Of a DNA stretch of 64,000 nt, positions 17,431 through 25,729 are shown piece after piece. How positions within the stretch are numbered: position 1 is the first letter of the stretch; each line of letters begins with the position of its first letter. The stretch lies in the IMG/VR virus record IMGVR_UViG_3300035070_002905, positions 62,001-126,000 of that record. One strand, given 5' to 3'. A model generated the notes under the pieces. That model saw only the letters and a program-made list of their open reading frames with translations. It was not told the DNA's origin and ran no database searches. The stretch is from a virus. Both the position numbers and the translations under genes were made by a program.

Positions 17431-19689
17431 TTAATATTCCAAGAATGGGCTTGATTCAGCATCAATACCTGCTGATACTATTTTACCGCCTTCTTGGGTC
17501 GTATCTTGGAGTCTGGTAGGGTTACGTACATACTCGACATCGGTTAGATCAGTAGAAATCCAATCGTCTATGTCGACATATCCGGTTTGTCCATCAGCAA
17601 TACGTTCTTGTTCGAGCTCGTAGAGTGAAGTGATGTTGCGTGCGACTAGCATCAGGCTGCCCTGTACCGTGTCGTAGAATGGTCCCTCTCCATCTGTAGT
17701 CCAATGACCGCCCGTATCTGCTGTACGGGTGAACGGAATCATTGTACCGGTAGTGTAGTCCTGTAATAGAGCCGGTTCGGCTGCCCCTACTCCTAGTACT
17801 TCTTGGTATACTTGACAGGCCTTTATGTAGCCCTTAGAGTTACCGTAGATACGCGGGTCTTCTGCCAGATCGAACGTAGCCATTAGGTATGGGTTGATCG
17901 CTGGTAGATTGAACTTAGCCAGTTCTGCTAGGGTCGATAGGCTGGTCATCCCGTATGTGGTAGATGACATACCATCTGCAGAGATATCATGTGTGATACT
18001 CGTACAGAAACCGTGGTAGCTATCTCGACTAGGTACAGGATCGACTACGTCCATCGGATATCCTACTACGGCGTACGGGTTAAATACTCCGGTAGCTGAA
18101 CCCTGACGAGACTTAGCGGTCTCCTGTGCAAACTCCTGGTCTGCGTATAGGAAGTTAAGGCGTTCGAAACTAGCGATCCCTGAGCTAGTCCCCAGTGGAT
18201 TGTAGTTAGGATTGCCTGGGTACATAGTGTTCCAAGCCTGTAGAGCTGCATTATACTCTGTACCGACTACCTCTGTGCCGCCGCCTTCAGTGTCCTTCTC
18301 TTCCAGGTAGCCACGCATTAGGTTGTACTTCATAGGTAGCTGCGTGACCTGAGCACGTATGCCCTGACCCCACTCGTACTTACCGACCTTGTTATTGTAA
18401 GAAGATCGTGAGCTGCCCAGGTTACCGCCTGCACCTCCGCCACGGGCGTACCGTACCGAGTGTGGGCTAGTATAAGTAATGCTTGGACCCATCTGACCCA
18501 TACCTGCCAGGCCTGCTGTAGGATTGGCTAGGTTGACGGTACGTGTAGGAGTCGCCGAGTACATACTCTGCATGTTAAACGAGTAGTACATGTTCGGGAG
18601 TAGCACGTTACATATCGGAGCGTAGTAGTATGGTAGGCGAGGCTTCGTGATATACTCGATGATAGAACCGTCTGCTCGGCTGACCGGGCTGTTCAGGGTA
18701 ATCATATCGTACTCGAGTAGATCTAGCATCATCGATACCAGTTGACCATAGCTTCCTATCTCGGGACTCGGCATGCCGGCCTGTAGAGATTGCAGTGCTG
18801 CTACCGATAGTTCTTTCTGTGCGGCCTCCCCTACGAACGTCTTATACGCTAGGGGGATCATAGTAGGCTTGTTGTCTACATCGGGATTGGCCTTAGCGTT
18901 CTCTTCCGGTCTGAAGTTGTACGTGCTAGTTGCAATGCCGTTCTCGATAGTCGGGTGGCCGGTCATTCGCTTCCAGAACTTGATACCGTCTTCTACCATC
19001 GGAGTGAATAGCTCCCTCATGGCTTCCGAGTCGTTAGAACCAACGTTCCTCTGTGCGTCTAGCTTCAGGATATTCCATAGTACGCGGATCATTCCCGGTG
19101 TACCCTGTAGGCGTAGTGCCTCGGCGGCGTCTGCTACATTCTGATGGCTGTCCGTGCCTGCCGTAGCGCTGATACCTTGTAGAGCTTTGATCATCGCCGT
19201 CTCGCGGCTGAACTCTGCAGTAGTCGTAGCGCCGGTAGCTGTAGGGTCGGTCTCGCTTAGAGCGCCCTGTACTAGCTGGCTAGAGTAGCGGATCAGGATA
19301 TCGCTCAGTACACGTGAGTGGTGAACGGCCTGTAGTGTAATCTGCTGCTGTGCTCCGTTAGAGCTGATAGACTTAGTATCGGATACTGCACCGATGATCC
19401 CAGAGAAGATCAGCTTATAGCCGTCCTGCTGGGTAGCTCGTGTAGCTCCCGAGATTACCTCATTAGGAGTAACGCCGTAGTTGTAGTCTCTAAAAAAGAT
19501 CTCTACCTTAGGCTGGTAGTTCCTACCGATCTCCTGCAGGCCTGCGAAAGGCGGCAGCGAGATGTCGGCGGTAGGGTTCTGCTGGTAAACGTTACTGATC
19601 CGAATATGGTTAAAGGGCACCTGAATGCCCTCTATGTATACCCGGTAGTCTTCGTACAGCATGTCTAATCCTGTTCGATTAAGTGACAC
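17431..19689 (-). CDS. Putative baseplate hub-like structural protein, 752 aa
   Basis: The N-terminal 160 residues look like a hub beta-barrel: YRVYIEGIQVPFNHI, KVEIFFRDYNYG, KLIFSGIIGAVSDTK and SITLQAVHHSR-type strands, as in gpD/gp27-like proteins. The middle is Gly/Tyr-rich and the end carries no enzymatic signature. A TAAAATA motif occurs near its 3' end (17479-17486). Hub function is inferred from position and pattern. Confidence 0.5.
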   Translation of the reverse strand: MSLNRTGLDMLYEDYRVYIEGIQVPFNHIRISNVYQQNPTADISLPPFAGLQEIGRNYQPKVEIFFRDYNYGVTPNEVISGATRATQQDGYKLIFSGIIGAVSDTKSISSNGAQQQITLQAVHHSRVLSDILIRYSSQLVQGALSETDPTATGATTTAEFSRETAMIKALQGISATAGTDSHQNVADAAEALRLQGTPGMIRVLWNILKLDAQRNVGSNDSEAMRELFTPMVEDGIKFWKRMTGHPTIENGIATSTYNFRPEENAKANPDVDNKPTMIPLAYKTFVGEAAQKELSVAALQSLQAGMPSPEIGSYGQLVSMMLDLLEYDMITLNSPVSRADGSIIEYITKPRLPYYYAPICNVLLPNMYYSFNMQSMYSATPTRTVNLANPTAGLAGMGQMGPSITYTSPHSVRYARGGGAGGNLGSSRSSYNNKVGKYEWGQGIRAQVTQLPMKYNLMRGYLEEKDTEGGGTEVVGTEYNAALQAWNTMYPGNPNYNPLGTSSGIASFERLNFLYADQEFAQETAKSRQGSATGVFNPYAVVGYPMDVVDPVPSRDSYHGFCTSITHDISADGMSSTTYGMTSLSTLAELAKFNLPAINPYLMATFDLAEDPRIYGNSKGYIKACQVYQEVLGVGAAEPALLQDYTTGTMIPFTRTADTGGHWTTDGEGPFYDTVQGSLMLVARNITSLYELEQERIADGQTGYVDIDDWISTDLTDVEYVRNPTRLQDTTQEGGKIVSAGIDAESSPFLEY

Positions 19690-20353
19690 TTCCGTATACT
19701 CCGTAGTAAGCGATGATTGCTAGAGCACGCTCTAGTATATCCTCTATTGTGTACAAGTAGTCATTCTCATCGATGTTCTGTCGTAGACTCCTCAGTCGAG
19801 GTACCAGACGATCCATCTCTGCATGACTTGTTATTAGACTCCAGTTCTCCGGGATAGTCGGTAGGACCGGTACGCCTAGCTGCTCGTAGCCCAGCAAGGC
19901 TCCTGAGTATGTGCCGGCTAGATAGTTCATATATCCACGAGTATCACCGGTAAGCGCATAGCTAGATCCTACTGCAGGGTTTAGCGTTACACCTACTCGA
20001 GCTCCGTAGCCACGACCGCATAGACGACAGAAGCCGTTCTCGGTTAGGCAGTTACCGGTATCTCTAGTCCGTACGAAGTAGTTGCCTGCAGTCAGGCGTT
20101 CTACTAGATATGGATCATCTATTGGCGCGTTGGTGTCCAGTGCGATTAAGCCGAGTACCTCATAGTCCGTGTCGGGGATATCCATCCTGCGTCCTATAGT
20201 AGTCTCACAGTCAATCTCCGTGCACGGCATGGTAGGATTAAGTATCTTGTTAGCGAACGAACGTAGAATAGGATCCGTGTTAGGGATCGCATCTAGGTTG
20301 AACACGTTCTGTAGTAGTAGGGAGTTCGAATAGGAACGTACACCTAATGCCAT
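19679..20353 (-). CDS. Tail-cluster protein with RNA polymerase beta-prime-like zinc motif
   Basis: 224 residues from ATG 20353 (GGAGGCTAAT upstream). Cysteines C44, C49, C102, C109 and C112 lie in a layout like the second zinc site of bacterial beta-prime: D-C-E-T-T-I-G early, then N-C-L-T-E-N-G-F-C-R-L-C-G-R-G and, shortly after, N-P-A-V-G. In beta-prime the equivalents are DCGTHEG, C-x6-C-x2-C-YGRDLARG and N-x-GEAIG. The rest of beta-prime is absent. It may be a structural protein with a borrowed fold, or a polymerase-binding factor; it lies three genes upstream of the sigma-like gene in the operon. Confidence 0.6.
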   Translation of the reverse strand: MALGVRSYSNSLLLQNVFNLDAIPNTDPILRSFANKILNPTMPCTEIDCETTIGRRMDIPDTDYEVLGLIALDTNAPIDDPYLVERLTAGNYFVRTRDTGNCLTENGFCRLCGRGYGARVGVTLNPAVGSSYALTGDTRGYMNYLAGTYSGALLGYEQLGVPVLPTIPENWSLITSHAEMDRLVPRLRSLRQNIDENDYLYTIEDILERALAIIAYYGVYGSVT

Positions 20354-20354
20354 A

Positions 20355-21671
20355 TTAGCCTCCCATCTTAATTGGTAGTGAAGGATCAAGCTCTGGCTCT
20401 TCCGTCTGAGGCGTAATGCCTAGCGATAGAGTGGCTCGTTGATTTACCACTAGTACTGCAGCTTCTCCTGTAGGAGTTCCTCGGGCAGCGCCCTTAGTTC
20501 CTCCGGCAGATAGCGATAGCATTGCAGGACCAGCATCTACATCAGGGCCTCCCGCTACATCTATTCGTCCACCTCCGCCTTCTCCGATAGAGCCTACCTT
20601 AGCGGACAGACTATCTGGGAAGTTACAGATCTTCGTAATAGCGTTATCGATATTGTTCGCCGCTCCATACACTGCACGGGTGGCCGACTCTATATTCCCG
20701 ATGATGTCATCGATGCCCGACTCGATTGCGTCTATGAAGCTCACTGCCTCGTTAGCGAATGCTGCTACCTGAGCGGCTAGATCGACTAGCGGTGCGGTGA
20801 AGTTACTGATGAAGTCGTTGATATCACCGAAGAAGTCCGTTACGTCCGAGGCCGAGAACCCGATTAGATCCTTAATGGTCGGCAGCGTAATGATCGACTT
20901 AGTATAATTACCGGTAGACAGGCCTGCAGTGACGTTAGCCGTGGGCGAGTCGTCGGGTAGAGGCACTAGGCTAGCCGTGTTGTTCGCAGTACGTGCAAAT
21001 ATGTCGGACGCCGTGATCGTAGGATCTCGCGTAGTAAGCGTAGTGTAGTTAATGTCACCCGAGCCGTCTGCATTTAGGAAGTACTCATCGGTAGAACGGA
21101 TGATGAACTCTCGTGCGATGAAGCTTGCAGTGAACCGTACGTCAGTATCTCGGTCTGCGCCCTGCTGTATCTGGATACTCAGGAAGGCACCGGTGAACTG
21201 TGCGTTGTTAATCGACATCTCTACGTACGAGTATTCCTGTGCAGCCTTACTACCGCGTAAGAAGTCTTTGTATAGCGAGAGGAACTGTGCGAACTGATCG
21301 TTGTCTAGGTCGTCTACTATGATACCGCTTAGGTTTACTACAATCGGTGCATGCCCGTAGAAGTATACGGCCTCTTTACCTCCGAAGGTATGTACAATCT
21401 GCTGTTTCTCTACGATGCCGTAATCGATGTTCTGTGCTATAAAGTTAATGTATCCAAGGCCGTCAGGGTTTAGTACATCCCACAGAGCATTCGACTGATA
21501 CTGCTGTTGGGTCTGACTGGCATTGGAGTGAAAGGTCGCCCATTCTTCATTCGGTACGTGGAAACGTAGAGAAGCCGCTGTACCGCGGCTCTCTTCTGCT
21601 ACCCTATATCGTGGACGTACAGTCTGGAGACGTTCTCCATTCTGATTAATACGACTTGGTAATTCAGCCAT
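20355..21671 (-). CDS. Putative tail/baseplate structural protein, 438 aa
   Basis: The first 200 residues are beta-rich (KEAVYFYGHAPIVVNLSGII, then FIAREFIIRS). A hydrophobic, coiled-coil-like part follows (FTAPLVDLAAQVAAFANEAV ... IESATRAVYGAANNIDNAI), then a Gly-rich tail. The position between tape measure and hub suggests a hub or tail-tip component. Confidence 0.5.
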   Translation of the reverse strand: MAELPSRINQNGERLQTVRPRYRVAEESRGTAASLRFHVPNEEWATFHSNASQTQQQYQSNALWDVLNPDGLGYINFIAQNIDYGIVEKQQIVHTFGGKEAVYFYGHAPIVVNLSGIIVDDLDNDQFAQFLSLYKDFLRGSKAAQEYSYVEMSINNAQFTGAFLSIQIQQGADRDTDVRFTASFIAREFIIRSTDEYFLNADGSGDINYTTLTTRDPTITASDIFARTANNTASLVPLPDDSPTANVTAGLSTGNYTKSIITLPTIKDLIGFSASDVTDFFGDINDFISNFTAPLVDLAAQVAAFANEAVSFIDAIESGIDDIIGNIESATRAVYGAANNIDNAITKICNFPDSLSAKVGSIGEGGGGRIDVAGGPDVDAGPAMLSLSAGGTKGAARGTPTGEAAVLVVNQRATLSLGITPQTEEPELDPSLPIKMGG

Positions 21672-21673
21672 TG

Positions 21674-21871
21674 TTACTCCCTTACGGTGGTCTGACGCAT
21701 AACGTTACGTTGTTCCAGTAGTTCCTTCTGTCCGAAGACTCCGCCTAGCTGTGTAGGCATGAACTGCTTCTCGGAATCCGTAGCTAGATGCCTTAGACGC
21801 CCTATTGTAGATTCCACATGAACCTTAAAGATTTCAGTGGATGTCATATTAACTAGTTTAATGCTGGCCAT
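21674..21871 (-). CDS. Small hypothetical tail-cluster protein, 65 aa
   Basis: AGGTAGATA precedes the ATG; mostly helical, with a middle SEKQFMPTQLGGVFGQ. Immediately follows the tape-measure gene; no family recognised. Confidence 0.6.
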   Translation of the reverse strand: MASIKLVNMTSTEIFKVHVESTIGRLRHLATDSEKQFMPTQLGGVFGQKELLEQRNVMRQTTVRE

Positions 21872-24807
21872 TATCTACCTACCTTATTCTTGTAGTCCTC
21901 TGTGGACATATGCCAAGGAGTGTCCTGGCGTAAGTTACGTTCGTTCAACTGCTTCATCTGCTGAGTCAACTCGTTAGTGGCAAAGCTATTGGCTTTCACC
22001 TGGCTGGCTAGGTCTCCGCTGTTGAGTAGATTGTCGAGGTTCTTACCGATATCCTTGAAGGCCGAAGTATCAATCCCCAGGTCGTCGTCAGACTTACCTG
22101 CAGCTTTCTCTTCTTGGTACTTCATAGCGTCAGCGATAAGCTTGGCGTCAGTATCGTTGTTGCCACCGAATATACTGCTAATGGCTCCCGTATTGAAGTC
22201 ATTCTCGATTGCCCGTGCACCGCCTCTATTGTTAATGTACTCTTCGGCGTCTTCACGAGAGAACCCTAGACTAGATAGCCTCTGAAGGATATCCTCTTTG
22301 CCATTAATGTTGGCTGCACTCGCCGACTTAATACCGCCTCCGACTGTCATACCAGTAAGCGGATCGAATGTCCCAGTAGTTGTAGGCATAGTATCGCGAG
22401 TCTTACCAGCTGCCTTAGCTGCCGTACCGACTATAGCGTCTATCTCACCTCCTGCCACTACCCTACGTGCCTCTTCTTCAGATACTCCGTAACCCTTAAG
22501 GTATTGTATCTGCTCGGCTTTGGATGCTCCCGTTAGGCGGGCTTTGATCGCCTTGTTCATATCGCCAGAGTAAGTGTCCTGGTATGCGCCACGTAGTACA
22601 TCTCCGCTAACGCCACGATCACCCATACGACTAGCAATGAAGTCATCGCCTGATTTCTTAAAGGCGCTTGCTGATACCTGCTTAACCTTAGTACGTCGGA
22701 TCTCATTTTTAGCTGCACCCTCATTTACCAGTTGGTTTACTCGAGTGGTTATGCCTGCAGGATCGTCTGTACCGAATACCGCACCGCCTGACTGCTTGTT
22801 TACCTTATAGGCTAGCGTCTCGATACGATCGAGCTCTTCCTGGGTATAGCTGTCACGTCCCAGTAAGCTCATTAGCTCACGGGCGTCTTGCTGTGCCTGT
22901 CCTTCAGCCTTAGCTGACTGAGTGGTAATACCGGTAATCACCGAGGTCCACTTATCGTTAGTCGAGAAGCTGCCTCCGCTAGTAGCTCCAGTAACCGGGC
23001 TAGTATAAGTACCCTGCATTGAACCTGACTGTAAGCCGACTACATTGCCGCCAGCGTCGTAACCCTCAGCACGCGCGGTACCGGGTACGCCTAGGATCGA
23101 TGCTGTAGTACTCTCCCAAGCATCCGCTAGCCATGAACTAGCAGCCAGAGGAGCTGTGCCTATTCCTGCACCTGCACCACGTGTATTAGATCCAATCTGA
23201 CGGAACTCGTTCTGAATAGCGCCTAGACCCCAGACGCCTGCCATCGATAGCCCTTCACGACCACGACGGTTAGCCGTCTCACGACGACCAGATGCATCCG
23301 ATGCTAGAGATCGGTTAGTACGGTTAGTAGGATCCTGCTCTGCCTGATATGCCAGTACAAGCGACTGGAACTCTTGCGAGCTATAGCCGTTCTGCTGTGC
23401 CACCGTAGCCAGGTTCTCGATCTTACTAGCGTCCATGCCCGAAGCACGTGCCAGACTCTGTAGCATCTTGAGTGGACCGTTGATCATGCCGTCGCTACCT
23501 ATGAACTCACTCATATTAGCGCCTTGGTTCATGAACTGCTTACCCATGGTACCGTAAGGATCAGCCGCGAACTGTGCTCCGAATGCAGAGGTCGTACCTA
23601 CTACACTAGAGCCTGGACGCATACCGCCCATCATCATCATTTGGCCCATCGGAGAGCTCATCATACGCATGCCGCCTTGCATTACGTTCTGAGTCATCCC
23701 CTCCATACCGCCTAGAGCTGCTACCTGTCCTGCAGAGATTAACCCTGAACGACGTGCTCCTGAGAAGCCGGCGAATATGTCTGCAGCCTGTGTCTGACCG
23801 AGTATCGGTGCGACGCCGTATTGGCTGGCGATCATCTGCCCTTGGTTACCTACGGTATTCATTAGCTGGTCTACGCTGACGCCTGATGCTGCCGAGGCAG
23901 AACTCATCATACGCATGACCGTTCCCATCTGAGAGATGTTCTCAACGCCGGCTCCACGCATGCGACTCATATAGTCCACAGCTTCTTTAACGGAGTCAGT
24001 GTTAGCTAACGTCATGATAGTCTTAACGTTATCGGCCATAGCCTTAACGCCTTCGGTAATACGGTTGACGTCCATATTGCCTATGTTGTTGAACATGCCT
24101 GAAGCCATACCGTAGTCGCCGATCGCGTTGAAGTCCTCTGCGGAGAACGTGAAGTCCTCTGCACCGGCTTTAGTTAACGCGCTGGACAGCTGGGTTGCTC
24201 TAGTATTACTAATACCGTAAGCTCCTGAAGCATTAGCGCCCTGGCCTGATACGAAGGTATCGCCTAGACGGTCACGCCAGTTCTGTGCTCCCCGACGAGC
24301 CTCTACGTATGGGTCCATTACATTACGGTCTGCGAAGCTAGCAACTCCAGCTGCGGCAGCCATCGGTAGCATTGCACCGGCTACAAAGCCACCTGCTGCT
24401 CCACCTATTGCTCCCATGCCGACTCTACCGGCTATACCGCGTCCTAGGGCTGAACCGAATCGGTTAGCTCCACCGGATAGCAGTCTATCTGCACCGTACC
24501 AGGCAGCCAGTGGGATCGCACCCTTCTGCATAGCACTCATGCCTGCGTCCATCGGTGCGAACGCAATGTTAGATCTGTGTGCTCCGTAGTATTGGGAAGG
24601 ATCGTCTCGAGCCCTCCTATCATCTCCGAATGGCGTAAACGCCTCGTGCATCGAATAGCCTAAACCAAAACGGGGAGCGTACGGGTTATCCGCTTGCTCC
24701 CTCTGGTAGGCTGGTCGAAACTGAGACATATAAGCCGGCGTCATGTAGGCAGGGTCTATGTTCCATCCCTGGTACGTGCTCATCGGCGTATTGAATTGAT
24801 CAACCAT
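21871..24807 (-). CDS. Putative tape measure protein, 978 aa
   Basis: Long, Ala/Gly/Met-rich and mainly helical, with hydrophobic stretches near residues 130-160 (GGFVAGAMLPMAAAAGVASF) and 380-400 (Met-rich). It directly follows the frameshifted chaperone pair, the standard position of a tape measure in tailed phages. Using about 1.5 angstrom per residue it would set a tail near 145 nm. Start has AGAGGACT upstream and overlaps the chaperone extension by eight bases. Confidence 0.7.
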   Translation of the reverse strand: MVDQFNTPMSTYQGWNIDPAYMTPAYMSQFRPAYQREQADNPYAPRFGLGYSMHEAFTPFGDDRRARDDPSQYYGAHRSNIAFAPMDAGMSAMQKGAIPLAAWYGADRLLSGGANRFGSALGRGIAGRVGMGAIGGAAGGFVAGAMLPMAAAAGVASFADRNVMDPYVEARRGAQNWRDRLGDTFVSGQGANASGAYGISNTRATQLSSALTKAGAEDFTFSAEDFNAIGDYGMASGMFNNIGNMDVNRITEGVKAMADNVKTIMTLANTDSVKEAVDYMSRMRGAGVENISQMGTVMRMMSSASAASGVSVDQLMNTVGNQGQMIASQYGVAPILGQTQAADIFAGFSGARRSGLISAGQVAALGGMEGMTQNVMQGGMRMMSSPMGQMMMMGGMRPGSSVVGTTSAFGAQFAADPYGTMGKQFMNQGANMSEFIGSDGMINGPLKMLQSLARASGMDASKIENLATVAQQNGYSSQEFQSLVLAYQAEQDPTNRTNRSLASDASGRRETANRRGREGLSMAGVWGLGAIQNEFRQIGSNTRGAGAGIGTAPLAASSWLADAWESTTASILGVPGTARAEGYDAGGNVVGLQSGSMQGTYTSPVTGATSGGSFSTNDKWTSVITGITTQSAKAEGQAQQDARELMSLLGRDSYTQEELDRIETLAYKVNKQSGGAVFGTDDPAGITTRVNQLVNEGAAKNEIRRTKVKQVSASAFKKSGDDFIASRMGDRGVSGDVLRGAYQDTYSGDMNKAIKARLTGASKAEQIQYLKGYGVSEEEARRVVAGGEIDAIVGTAAKAAGKTRDTMPTTTGTFDPLTGMTVGGGIKSASAANINGKEDILQRLSSLGFSREDAEEYINNRGGARAIENDFNTGAISSIFGGNNDTDAKLIADAMKYQEEKAAGKSDDDLGIDTSAFKDIGKNLDNLLNSGDLASQVKANSFATNELTQQMKQLNERNLRQDTPWHMSTEDYKNKVGR

Positions 24808-25138
24808 CTATTAGTCCTCTTACAACAGCCTGTCCGTCCTCCAGTTCCATAGTTGGACGTAAGTGCTTAACGTTATTCTGGTATTCATCCATCATCTCTG
24901 CGTATCGATCTTCGATGTCTTCAAACCAAAGCGCCGCTACTGCCTTACGGTATTGAGTCTTCATCAGGTCGATGTTATTTGTTGCTGCAGCTATCTGAGT
25001 CATGAGCATATGGCTTTCGGTCGCCTTCTGCTTACCTAGCGCCTTACGCAGTTGTCTATCTCGCATAGAAAGAAGGGGACCTGGATCGATCCCCTTTATG
25101 TAAAGTTCCATGCGCATATTCGCCCATGACTCTTTTAA
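24800..25138 (-). CDS. Frameshift extension of the tail assembly chaperone (gpT-like)
   Basis: About 112 residues (LKESWAN then an internal ATG at 25117). The frame is open from the slippery site in the -1 frame, so it is most likely expressed as a C-terminal fusion to the 174-residue chaperone (about 286 residues in all). There is no good ribosome site before the ATG at 25117. Helical. The lambda G/GT pair, and many other phages, use this layout right before the tape measure. Confidence 0.7.
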   Translation of the reverse strand, partial: LKESWANMRMELYIKGIDPGPLLSMRDRQLRKALGKQKATESHMLMTQIAAATNNIDLMKTQYRKAVAALWFEDIEDRYAEMMDEYQNNVKHLRPTMELEDGQAVVRGLIDG

Positions 25139-25659
25139 AAATTTTCTTCGCCGTACCCTAGGGCATTACGGATAGAGACATCGAAGGTGGACATGTGACG
25201 GCTAAGCATCTCGACTACCTGACTTGGGAGTGCGCGTACTTTGTCGTAGCGGGCCTTCTGGTCCATGCCGCTGTAGTCTGTACCGTTAAGATCCATCAGC
25301 GAGTATGATAGGCTCAGTACCGCAGCCATCGTCTGGTATGCAGACATCGTCTGGAACTGCATGCCGTCTAGCTGGCGGGCAATCTTCACGTCTTCATCCG
25401 CCGTGCGGCTCTTAAGCTTGCACGAGTAGCGCTTACCTAGCGGGAATGTCTCTTCGTATGAGCCCTGGAAGAATAGATCGTCGTAGATCTTAAGGAACTT
25501 AGCCTTCTCTGCCTCGCTCGGGCCTTCTACTACAGGCTCTTCTGGTAATTCAGGTAGTGTAGGCGTCACCTCGGCCTCTTCCTGTGCTTCAGCTACTAGC
25601 ATCGGCTCGTCGAAGTCCAGTGAGTTATCTACTTCAGCGAAGTCTAGTTTGTTTTCCAT
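25135..25659 (-). CDS. Tail assembly chaperone (gpG-like)
   Basis: 174 residues. An acidic, proline-containing N-terminus (EEAEVTPTLPELPEEPVVEG) precedes a helical domain (KIYDDLFFQGSYEETFPLGK, then SAYQTMAAVLSLSYSLMDL). The stop is embedded in the slippery site. Position between terminase and tape measure, and the frameshift fusion, identify it more than its sequence. A CTAAAATA motif lies 28 bases upstream. Confidence 0.7.
   Translation of the reverse strand: MENKLDFAEVDNSLDFDEPMLVAEAQEEAEVTPTLPELPEEPVVEGPSEAEKAKFLKIYDDLFFQGSYEETFPLGKRYSCKLKSRTADEDVKIARQLDGMQFQTMSAYQTMAAVLSLSYSLMDLNGTDYSGMDQKARYDKVRALPSQVVEMLSRHMSTFDVSIRNALGYGEENF
25138..25144 (-). other. -1 ribosomal frameshift site A-AAT-TTT
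   Basis: Minus-strand heptamer A AAT TTT in the zero frame, followed at once by the TAA stop of the chaperone. A -1 slip continues as TTA AAA GAG TCA TGG, in frame with the downstream gene. The heptamer fits X XXY YYZ. Confidence 0.7.
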
Positions 25660-25686
25660 TGTGTTTCTCCTTTTAGTATGTACCTA

Positions 25687-25722
25687 TATTTTAGGCATAA
25701 AGAAGCCCTCACGAGGAGGGCT
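25687..25722 (-). terminator. Terminator of the terminase gene, with adjoining CTAAAATA promoter motif
   Basis: Minus-strand AGCCCTC/GAGGGCT stem with 5-base loop (25704-25722), then TCTTTATG. Next to it CTAAAATATAGG (25687-25694) probably starts chaperone transcription. Terminator and promoter follow each other within 40 bases. Confidence 0.65.
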
Positions 25723-25729
25723 GGATGAT

